A stretch of 5,298 nucleotides of DNA, from assembly GCA_017745135.1 (NCBI GenBank), contig JAGIAB010000238.1, positions 1 through 5,298 of the forward strand. The letters are read 5' to 3'. Positions 1 through 4,323 of the stretch are shown here, in pieces. A program made the position numbers and the translations under genes. How positions within the stretch are numbered: the stretch's first letter is position 1; each line of letters begins with the position of its first letter. Source of the DNA: Flavisolibacter sp. GTDB taxonomy: Bacteria > Bacteroidota > Bacteroidia > Chitinophagales > Chitinophagaceae. The notes beneath the pieces are model-generated. The model did no database searches. It had not been told where the DNA came from and was given only the letters and a program-made list of their open reading frames with translations.

Positions 1-284
1 TTGGATAAATAAGTTCTGTATCCTGCAAGAAAAGACATTGCCTTCATTGAGAAATCTGCGTCCTTGTCATCGAATTTAAAAGTTTGATGTTTGCTAAAAG
101 GGAAGCCAATTTTTGCTGTGAGAGAGTTCTTGCCAAAGTTGTATTCGCCTTGCAAACTAATATTGCCAAAAACAATTCCGGTGGGAGCCCATTTTATACC
201 GATGTTTGGATTCGTTGTGCCTGACTGTGCAAAAACAGCACAGCATGCGATAAGTAAGGACAAAAGCAAACCAGTCTTCTTCAT
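1..284 (-). CDS. Secreted, probable outer-membrane beta-barrel protein (N-terminal 94 residues, truncated by window edge)
   Basis: Read on the minus strand from an ATG at 284-282, the frame stays open to the window edge, giving 94 visible residues. It starts MKKTGLLLSLLIACCAVFAQ, a classical signal peptide: two lysines, a hydrophobic core at about 5-18, and a likely signal peptidase I site VFA|Q after residue 19. The mature part has alternating hydrophobic/polar strands with aromatic and glycine residues (KWAPTGIVFGNISLQGEYNF at 31-50, then LTAKIGFPF and MSFLAGYRTYLS), the look of amphipathic strands of a small outer-membrane barrel such as the DUF3575-type proteins common in Bacteroidetes. 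The family assignment is inference from pattern only. L11-I12-A13-C14 also fits a lipobox, so a lipoprotein is possible but less likely than the A19 cleavage. The gene lies downstream of lpdA on the same strand but behind a strong terminator, so it is probably transcribed separately. I saw no clear Bacteroidetes promoter in the 60 nt before the start. Confidence 0.75.
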   Translation of the reverse strand, partial: MKKTGLLLSLLIACCAVFAQSGTTNPNIGIKWAPTGIVFGNISLQGEYNFGKNSLTAKIGFPFSKHQTFKFDDKDADFSMKAMSFLAGYRTYLS

Positions 285-347
285 AGTTAGCGCAGGAGAT
301 TGAGGGACTTTATAAAGAGTAAAAAAACCAGGCCAATGCTGCTTTAT

Positions 348-378
348 AAAAAAAGCCTGCAAAAGAATGCAGGCTTTT
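348..378 (-). terminator. Rho-independent terminator of lpdA
   Basis: A perfect 10-bp stem, AAAAGCCTGC at 351-360 paired with GCAGGCTTTT at 369-378, closes an 8-nt loop. Read on the minus strand the stem is followed by a run of seven T (complement of 348-354). It begins 15 nt after the lpdA stop codon, where an intrinsic terminator is expected. On the plus strand the stem is also followed by four T, so weak bidirectional action is conceivable, but no plus-strand gene precedes it. Confidence 0.9.
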
Positions 379-393
379 GTGAAATAAAATCTT

Positions 394-1797
394 TTACAAA
401 TGGATTGCTTCACCGTAAGCAACTTCAATAGCATCTTTTATGCTTTCGCTAATAGTTGGGTGTGGGTGAATGCTGTTCAACACTTCATGATAGGTTGTTT
501 CCAGTTTTCTGGCAACTACTGTTTCAGCAATCATCTCAGTTACGTTGTAACCAATCATATGAGTGCCTAACCATTCGCCGTATTTAGCATCAAAGACAAC
601 TTTAATGAAACCTTCCGGATGCCCGGCTGCAGAAGCTTTACCGGATGCACTCAATGGAAACTTTCCAACTTTTACTTCGTATCCTGCTTCTTTCGCCTTT
701 GCTTCGGTTAAGCCTACGGAAGCAATTTCAGGCGAGCAGTAAGTACAACCCGGAACATTGCCGTAATCAAGCGGTTCAGGTTGATGGTTGTATTTCTTTT
801 CGTTGTAACCAATATTTTCTACGCAAATAATTCCTTCTTTAGAAGCTACGTGGGCCAATGCTTGTCCGGGTACACAGTCGCCAATTGCATAAATGCCGGG
901 AACAGAAGTTTGATAAAATTTATCAACAGAAATCAAACCTTTCTCTGTTTTTACACCCAGCTGTTCCAGCCCAATGTTTTCAATATTGGCAGAAACACCA
1001 ACCGCACTCAATAAAATATCGGCTTCAAGAGTTACATCTCCGCTGGCAGTTTTTACTGTAGCTTTTACACCATTGCCCGAAGTATCTACTTTGGTTACTT
1101 CAGAAGAGGTCATGATGTCGATACCCTGTTTTTTCAGGTTCTTTTCAAGCTCTTTTGAGATTTCTTCATCCTCCACAGGCACTACTCTTGGCATAAATTC
1201 AACGATGGTTACTTTAGTACCCATGCTGTTATAGAAATATCCAAACTCAACACCAATAGCACCACTGCCCACAATGATCATGGATTTAGGTTGTTGTGGA
1301 AGCACCATAGCCTCGCGGTAGCCGATGATCTTTTTTCCATCAATTGGCATAGAAGGCAGTTGACGGCTGCGTCCGCCGGTGGCAAGAATGATGTATTTAG
1401 CCTCAACAGTTTGCTTGTTGTTATCGGCGCCGGTGACTTCAATTTTACCTTTGGCAACCAGTTTGCCAAAACCGTTAATAACATCAATTTTATTTTTACG
1501 CATGAGAAAGGCAACACCCTTACTCATTTTATCGGCTACGCCACGGCTGCGCTTGATTACGGCTGCAAAATCCTGCTGGCCGCTGGCCTGGATCCCAAAA
1601 TCTTTTGCGTGTTTGATATATTCAAAAACCTGTGCACTTTTTAATAAAGCTTTGGTGGGTATACAGCCCCAGTTCAAACAAATTCCGCCTAAGCTTTCTC
1701 TTTCAACTACTGCTGTCTTAAAGCCTAACTGAGCGGCACGGATGGCGGCTACATATCCACCGGGACCCGAACCTATTACAACTACATCGTATGCCAT
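394..1797 (-). CDS. lpdA: Dihydrolipoyl dehydrogenase (E3 subunit of 2-oxo-acid dehydrogenase complexes)
   Basis: A cytoplasmic FAD- and NAD-dependent disulfide oxidoreductase that reoxidises dihydrolipoamide on the E2 or glycine-cleavage H protein and passes electrons to NAD+. The 467-aa length is normal for the family. Visible motifs in order: FAD Rossmann GSGPGG at 9-14 with E32 ending strand 2; redox disulfide GGICLNWGCIP with C40 and C45; ATGGR at 139-143; NAD-binding GSGAIG at 177-182 with acidic E200; second FAD motif IYAIGDC around 302-308 (D307); and a C-terminal dimer interface with the catalytic HPHPTISE, H446 and E451. No key residue is missing. The Trp in CLNWGCIP, where many homologues have Val, is a normal variant. 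The ATG at 1797 leaves only seven residues before the FAD motif, as in homologues. No E1/E2 genes adjoin, so it stands alone and probably serves several complexes. It is transcribed divergently from the small gene at 1963 and ends at a strong terminator. Confidence 0.97.
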   Translation of the reverse strand: MAYDVVVIGSGPGGYVAAIRAAQLGFKTAVVERESLGGICLNWGCIPTKALLKSAQVFEYIKHAKDFGIQASGQQDFAAVIKRSRGVADKMSKGVAFLMRKNKIDVINGFGKLVAKGKIEVTGADNNKQTVEAKYIILATGGRSRQLPSMPIDGKKIIGYREAMVLPQQPKSMIIVGSGAIGVEFGYFYNSMGTKVTIVEFMPRVVPVEDEEISKELEKNLKKQGIDIMTSSEVTKVDTSGNGVKATVKTASGDVTLEADILLSAVGVSANIENIGLEQLGVKTEKGLISVDKFYQTSVPGIYAIGDCVPGQALAHVASKEGIICVENIGYNEKKYNHQPEPLDYGNVPGCTYCSPEIASVGLTEAKAKEAGYEVKVGKFPLSASGKASAAGHPEGFIKVVFDAKYGEWLGTHMIGYNVTEMIAETVVARKLETTYHEVLNSIHPHPTISESIKDAIEVAYGEAIHL

Positions 1798-1834
1798 GAT
1801 GATTTTTTTTGATTTTCTGTTTAAAAAAGCGGCA

Positions 1835-1866
1835 CGAAACTACTTCAATTTGATATACCTGCAAAA
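1835..1866 (-). promoter_or_regulatory. Candidate Bacteroidetes-type promoter for lpdA
   Basis: On the minus strand a -33-like TTTTG (complement of 1862-1866) is followed after exactly 19 nt by TAGTTTCG (complement of 1835-1842), one mismatch from the Bacteroidetes -7 consensus TAnnTTTG. The implied start near 1829 gives a leader of about 30 nt with no Shine-Dalgarno sequence. Spacing and position fit; activity is inferred. Confidence 0.45.
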
Positions 1867-1880
1867 GAAGGATGAAGTAG

Positions 1881-1901
1881 AGACATGCCAACGGCATGTC
1901 T
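1881..1901. repeat. Short hairpin-forming inverted repeat in the lpdA / small-gene divergent region
   Basis: AGACATGCC at 1881-1889 and GGCATGTCT at 1893-1901 form a perfect 9-bp stem around a 3-nt loop AAC. The left arm is preceded by GTAG (1877-1880), so the block reads GTAGAGACATGCC, which from memory resembles palindromic GTAGAGAC...GTCTCTAC-type repeats scattered in Bacteroidetes genomes. Here the right flank is TAAA rather than CTAC, so the outer arms are lost. No T-run follows on either strand, which argues against a terminator. It sits 15 bp upstream of the candidate lpdA -33 box, so it could also be an operator. Confidence 0.7.
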
Positions 1902-1913
1902 TAAAAACAGCAA

Positions 1914-1946
1914 TTTTGTATTAGGAATGAAGATTGCAGAAGTTTG
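1914..1946 (+). promoter_or_regulatory. Weak candidate promoter for the small gene at 1963
   Basis: TTTTG at 1914-1918 is followed after 20 nt by GAAGTTTG at 1939-1946, one mismatch from TAnnTTTG, but the mismatch is at the conserved first T. If real, transcription would start about 1951-1953. That rules out the upstream in-frame ATG at 1927 and leaves ATG 1963 or ATG 1996 as the translation start. Confidence 0.25.
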
Positions 1947-1962
1947 CAGACAAAGACCTGTT

Positions 1963-2184
1963 ATGGAAAAATTTAAAGAGTATTTGGAGGAACAAATGGA
2001 TCTAAAAAGACGGTGCACCATCATATTCAGGGATGTACAGGGGGCAATGGCCACCATTAAGGGGCATATTATAAAGATGGAGGAGATTTCCGGCCGGGAA
2101 ATTATTGAAACCGATGCCGGATTTGTAATTGGCATGGACCAGATCATTTCCGTGAATGACCATGTTCAAAGCAATATTTGCTAA
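1963..2184 (+). CDS. Small hypothetical protein, possible Sm-like / Rof-like beta-barrel
   Basis: I do not recognise a named family with certainty. From ATG 1963 the product is 73 aa. A charged helix (MEKFKEYLEEQMDLKR) is followed by strand-like segments CTIIFRD, ATIKGHIIKME, REIIETDAG and FVIGMDQIISVNDH. The order 'TI-F-D--G ... I-G-I ... E-I ... G--I--D-IISV' resembles Rho-binding antiterminator (Rof) and other small SH3/Sm-like barrels, which would mean nucleic-acid or Rho binding; this is pattern-based inference only. No signal peptide or membrane segment is seen, so it is probably cytoplasmic. The start is uncertain. In-frame ATGs at 1885 (inside the hairpin repeat, unlikely), 1927, 1963 and 1996 are all open. 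1963 keeps the N-terminal helix without the repeat sequence. ATG 1996 has a GGAGG five nt upstream, but that also encodes the EE of the helix. The gene is divergent from lpdA and has its own leader before rpmB. Confidence 0.65.
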   Translation: MEKFKEYLEEQMDLKRRCTIIFRDVQGAMATIKGHIIKMEEISGREIIETDAGFVIGMDQIISVNDHVQSNIC

Positions 2185-2262
2185 CCTTTTGCCTTATACC
2201 CTTAACCTTTCGCCCTCATTTTGCTAATTTTTCTCTAAACGACTGAAATTTATTCTCTCAGC

Positions 2263-2294
2263 TTTTCTCAGTTGGCTGATTTCCCTTACATTTG
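2263..2294 (+). promoter_or_regulatory. Bacteroidetes-type promoter of the rpmB-rpmG-DUF4295 operon
   Basis: TACATTTG at 2287-2294 matches the Bacteroidetes -7 consensus TAnnTTTG exactly. A TTTTC at 2263-2267, 19 nt upstream, is an imperfect -33 box (TTTG expected). Initiation near 2300 would give a leader of only about 15 nt before the rpmB ATG at 2315. That leader is AT-rich and has no Shine-Dalgarno sequence, as is usual in this phylum. Confidence 0.65.
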
Positions 2295-2314
2295 CACTCC
2301 AAATTTTCAAAGTC

Positions 2315-2551
2315 ATGGCAAGAGTATGTCAGGTAACAGGTAAGGTTCCGGTTGGCGGCCACAAGGTTTCCCACTCGAATATCAAGACAAAGCGTCGTTT
2401 CTTACCCAACTTGCAAACAAAAAGGTTCTTTTTGGCTGAAGAGAACAAATGGATCACCCTGAAGTTAACTACTGACGGTATCCGCACTATCAACAAAAGA
2501 GGATTGTATAACGTTGTAAAAGAGCTCAGAGCTCAAGGTCAACATATTTAA
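2315..2551 (+). CDS. rpmB: 50S ribosomal protein bL28
   Basis: A small basic protein of the large ribosomal subunit, 78 aa, the usual length for bL28. It begins MARVCQVTGKVPVGGHKVSHSN and continues with the family pattern KTKRRFLPNLQTKRF, then WITLKLTTDGIRTINKRGL and a C-terminal helix YNVVKELRAQG. Only one cysteine (C5) is present, so the zinc-binding cysteines of the metal-binding bL28 form are absent. The ATG is preceded by an AT-rich stretch without a Shine-Dalgarno motif. It is the first gene of a three-gene ribosomal operon; rpmG follows after an 11-nt gap. A perfect -7 box lies just upstream. Confidence 0.97.
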   Translation: MARVCQVTGKVPVGGHKVSHSNIKTKRRFLPNLQTKRFFLAEENKWITLKLTTDGIRTINKRGLYNVVKELRAQGQHI

Positions 2552-2562
2552 ATTTTTAAACA

Positions 2563-2745
2563 ATGGCAAAGAAAGGAAATCGTGTACAGGTAATTCTGGA
2601 ATGCACTGAGCAAAAAACTACAGATGTGCCTGGTACCAGCCGTTACATTACTACCAAAAACAAAAAGAACAATCCTGAGCGTTTGGAGTTGAAGAAATTC
2701 AACCCGAATCTTAAAAAAGTGACTGTTCACAAAGAAATTAAGTAA
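2563..2745 (+). CDS. rpmG: 50S ribosomal protein bL33 (zinc-independent form)
   Basis: A large-subunit protein near the E site, 60 aa, within the normal range. It shows the family core MAKKGNRVQVILECTE, then GTSRYITTKNKKNNPERLELKKFNP and a C-terminal VTVHKEIK. The zinc-ribbon cysteines are missing: only C14 remains, and the place where zinc-type bL33 has CPxC reads NPNL, so this is the C-minus, zinc-free paralogue type. It lies 11 nt after rpmB and 21 nt before the DUF4295 gene on the same strand, clearly one operon. The intergenic sequence is AT-rich with no Shine-Dalgarno motif. Confidence 0.97.
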   Translation: MAKKGNRVQVILECTEQKTTDVPGTSRYITTKNKKNNPERLELKKFNPNLKKVTVHKEIK

Positions 2746-2766
2746 GCATTTTAAACTTATTATACC

Positions 2767-2940
2767 ATGGCAAAAGCAGCAAAAACCGCCATCAAGTCAA
2801 AAGACGCAAGAGCAGCCGCTGAAGCAAAAAACTGGAGCAAAGTGATCAAAGCTGTTCGCAGCCCGAAAACCGGCGCTTACACTTTTAAAGAGGCAATTGT
2901 GCATAAAGACAAAGTGAAAGAGTTCTTAGCGCAAAAATAA
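2767..2940 (+). CDS. DUF4295 family protein, probable Bacteroidetes-specific 50S ribosomal protein
   Basis: A 57-aa, strongly basic protein. The core WSKVIKAVRSPKTGAYTFKE (23-42) followed by DKVKEFLAQK is the signature of the DUF4295 family, which in Bacteroidetes is encoded directly after rpmG. A cryo-EM structure of the Flavobacterium johnsoniae ribosome reported an additional large-subunit protein named bL38; I believe DUF4295 corresponds to it, but I cannot confirm that here. Family context and charge support a ribosomal role. The N-terminus (residues 2-20) is an Ala/Lys-rich stretch, AKAAKTAIKSKDARAAAEA, that seems longer than in the homologues I recall and may be a flexible rRNA-binding tail. 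The ATG at 2767 is 21 nt after the rpmG stop, again with no Shine-Dalgarno sequence. It is the last gene before the terminator at 2963. Confidence 0.9.
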   Translation: MAKAAKTAIKSKDARAAAEAKNWSKVIKAVRSPKTGAYTFKEAIVHKDKVKEFLAQK

Positions 2941-2962
2941 TTGGTTGGTTAATAAATTTTCC

Positions 2963-2991
2963 GAGAGCTGTCCCGTAAGGCGACGGCTTTT
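2963..2991 (+). terminator. Rho-independent terminator of the ribosomal operon
   Basis: AGCTGTC at 2966-2972 pairs with GACGGCT at 2982-2988 (seven pairs, one G-T). The stem extends inward through CC/GG with one bulged C to a GTAA tetraloop, and outward through G-T and A-T pairs. The 3' arm runs straight into TTTTG and a T-rich tail. It lies 22 nt after the DUF4295 stop and separates the ribosomal operon from ftsY. Confidence 0.82.
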
Positions 2992-3059
2992 GTTATTTAT
3001 GTAATTAAGGATTGGACCGGTTGTCTTATCTAATATTTGTTTGAAGCTGTAACCTTAGT

Positions 3060-3200
3060 GAGATAATGATAAGGAGCAACGACTACTCTGCTTCTTTTCG
3101 TATCTGCGTAGCCCGCTATTCGCTGCAAGTCCGGCACAGAAGCCATAACACAATCCCGATAGCTATCGGGGCTAGGACACCTGCGTAATAATTCTTGCCT
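3060..3200. repeat. Probable Bacteroidetes interspersed repeat element around a 16-bp palindrome
   Basis: The block contains TTCGTATCTGCGTAGCCCGC, then CTATTCGCTGCAAGTCCGGC, the perfect palindrome CCCGATAGCTATCGGG at 3155-3170 and GGACACCTGCGTAATAATTC. It is richer in G and C than the AT-rich DNA around it. From memory, the palindrome and the 'CGCTATTCGCTGCAA'-like text recur between genes in many Chitinophagaceae and Cytophaga-type genomes. Repetition cannot be shown in a single window, and the ends given are approximate. Confidence 0.5.
3155..3170. repeat. Perfect 16-bp palindrome CCCGATAGCTATCGGG
   Basis: The sequence equals its own reverse complement over all 16 positions. As a self-complementary dyad without a loop it could be a protein-binding site, or extrude as a cruciform. 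It has no T-run on either side, so it is not a typical terminator. It is probably the core of the surrounding interspersed repeat. Confidence 0.9.
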
Positions 3201-3251
3201 CCTGCAGTGCCTCACATTTAAACATGCAAGAACCGAATCCGAATAAGACAA

Positions 3252-3289
3252 AATCCGTGACAATCCATCCCATCCGTGTCATTCGTGTT
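3252..3289. repeat. Degenerate tandem repeat of a 9-10 nt unit (ATCCGTG-like)
   Basis: Four imperfect units follow one another: AATCCGTGAC, AATCCATCC, CATCCGTGTC and ATTCGTGTT, starting about 9-10 nt apart. The core ATCCGTG occurs exactly at 3253 and 3272, with variants ATCCATC and ATTCGTG. It lies 60-90 nt upstream of the ftsY start. Similar 'ATCCGTG/ATTCGTG' strings are, as I recall, frequent in Bacteroidetes intergenic DNA. A regulatory role is possible but not shown. Confidence 0.55.
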
Positions 3290-3320
3290 CTGCAAAAACG
3301 TGCATTAATTCTATTCAACT

Positions 3321-3328
3321 TAAATTCG
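3321..3328 (+). promoter_or_regulatory. Candidate -7 box for ftsY
   Basis: TAAATTCG is one mismatch from TAnnTTTG and ends 17 nt before the ftsY ATG, matching the geometry seen at rpmB (about 20 nt). It has the same TAnnTTCG variant as the candidate lpdA box. No good -33 TTTG was found 19-21 nt upstream, so support is moderate at best. Confidence 0.35.
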
Positions 3329-3345
3329 CACCACAAATAAATTTC

Positions 3346-4311
3346 ATGGGATTTTTCAACAAGCTTTTTGGTAAAAAAGAAAAGGAAAGCCTGGACGAAG
3401 GACTTCAGAAAACCAAGGAAAACTTTTTTTCAAAAGTTACTAAAGCCATTGCCGGAAAGAGTACGGTTGATGAAGAAGTTTTGGATAACCTGGAAGAAGC
3501 ATTGGTTTCTGCCGACGTAGGAATTGATACTACAGTAGCTATCATTGACCAGGTGGAAAAAAGGGTAGCCAGGGATAAATATTTAAACACATCCGAGCTC
3601 AATAAAATTCTGCAGGAAGAAATTGAAAACATCTTAATTGATGCGCCTTCTTCAAACAGTTATGATTTCCATTCCGACCTTCCCACAAAACCATATGTTG
3701 TTTTGGTGGTTGGTGTGAACGGAGTTGGCAAGACGACAACCATTGGAAAGCTTTCCTTTAATTTTAAACAGGCGGGGAAATCTGTTCTGTTAGGTGCTGC
3801 CGATACGTTTCGTGCTGCCGCGGTTGACCAGTTAACCATTTGGTCGGAGCGGACAGGAGTGCCCATTATTAAACAGCCTATGGGTTCTGATCCTGCTGCT
3901 GTGGCCTTCGACACGGTTCAAAGCGCAATTTCGCGTGGTTCCGATGTTGTGTTGATTGATACCGCAGGCAGGCTTCACAATAAAGCCCACCTGATGGATG
4001 AATTAAGCAAGATCAAGCGAAGCGTTCAAAAAGTAATTCCGGGTGCGCCGCATGAAGTGCTTTTAGTGCTGGATGGCTCAACCGGGCAAAACGCTTTGGA
4101 ACAAGCCAAACATTTTACGGCTGCTACGGATGTAACTGCACTTGCCATCACTAAACTGGATGGAACTGCAAAAGGCGGCGTAGTGTTGGCAATTGCCAAT
4201 CAATTTAAAATACCTGTCAAGTTCATTGGAGTTGGAGAGAAAATGCAGGACCTTTTGGTGTTTGACAAGCACGAATTTGTTGACAGCCTTTTTAACCTGG
4301 ACAAGGATTGA
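3346..4311 (+). CDS. ftsY: Signal recognition particle receptor FtsY (SRP GTPase)
   Basis: The membrane-associated receptor that docks SRP-bound ribosomes at the Sec translocon by forming a GTPase heterodimer with Ffh. The 321 aa comprise a short basic N-terminus (MGFFNKLFGKKEK, probably the amphipathic lipid-binding helix), an N domain of helices at about 15-100, and the G domain. GTPase motifs: P-loop GVNGVGKT at 123-130; the SRP-GTPase insertion start DTFRAAAVDQL at 153-163; DTAGR at 205-209; TKLDG at 269-273; and the closing GVGEKMQDLLVF at 295-306. The long acidic A domain of E. coli FtsY is absent, normal for Bacteroidetes and Gram-positives. The ATG at 3346 gives the expected MGFF(N/K)KLF start, with no Shine-Dalgarno sequence. 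It follows the rpmB-rpmG-DUF4295 operon as in other Bacteroidetes, but a terminator and 400 nt intervene, so it probably has its own promoter. Its stop lies 12 nt from the stop of the convergent gene. Confidence 0.97.
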   Translation: MGFFNKLFGKKEKESLDEGLQKTKENFFSKVTKAIAGKSTVDEEVLDNLEEALVSADVGIDTTVAIIDQVEKRVARDKYLNTSELNKILQEEIENILIDAPSSNSYDFHSDLPTKPYVVLVVGVNGVGKTTTIGKLSFNFKQAGKSVLLGAADTFRAAAVDQLTIWSERTGVPIIKQPMGSDPAAVAFDTVQSAISRGSDVVLIDTAGRLHNKAHLMDELSKIKRSVQKVIPGAPHEVLLVLDGSTGQNALEQAKHFTAATDVTALAITKLDGTAKGGVVLAIANQFKIPVKFIGVGEKMQDLLVFDKHEFVDSLFNLDKD

Positions 4312-4323
4312 TTTGTTAATTGT

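Larger units (their letters stand above)
2992..3345. other. Non-coding spacer between ribosomal operon and ftsY, carrying repeat elements
   Basis: About 350 nt with no credible gene. The only sizeable open frame, on the minus strand at 3030-3263, is low-complexity in composition, rich in Arg/Ser/Cys, and spans the palindromic repeat, so I read it as repeat sequence by chance open. The stretch holds an interspersed-repeat-like block (about 3060-3200), the 16-bp palindrome at 3155-3170, a degenerate tandem repeat at 3252-3289 and a weak ftsY promoter box. No tRNA-like or other structured RNA was recognised. Confidence 0.7.

Noticed and set aside
91..303. Plus-strand 70-codon open frame over the left-edge gene
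   Set aside because: It is antisense to the signal-peptide/barrel coding sequence, which has a much more protein-like translation.
285..347. Promoter for the left-edge secreted protein
   Set aside because: Only TTG followed by TATAAAG-like sequence is present. No acceptable TAnnTTTG box was found, so none is called.
645..1732. Several plus-strand frames of 61-117 codons and a minus-strand 79-codon frame inside lpdA
   Set aside because: Shadows of the complete lpdA gene; none has family-like content.
1881..1901. Hairpin read as a transcription terminator
   Set aside because: Neither side has a T-run, and no gene ends nearby on either strand that would need it.
1885..1962. Longer N-terminus for the small gene from ATG 1885 or 1927
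   Set aside because: ATG 1885 lies inside the hairpin repeat and its first residues do not look like protein. ATG 1927 is possible but lies upstream of the candidate transcription start. Not fully excluded.
1845..2147. Minus-strand 100-codon frame opposite the small gene
   Set aside because: Antisense to the 1963-2184 frame. The plus-strand translation has a coherent helix-plus-strands pattern with normal composition, while the minus frame reads into the hairpin repeat and lacks any domain.
3155..3170. Palindrome read as part of a CRISPR array or an origin
   Set aside because: Only one copy occurs in the window, with no regular spacers, DnaA-box cluster or replication gene beside it.
3030..3263. 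Minus-strand 77-codon open frame (MSRILSYSDS...)
   Set aside because: It spans the palindromic interspersed repeat, has a composition typical of translated repeat DNA, no recognisable domain and no promoter. Similar frames arise wherever such repeats occur.
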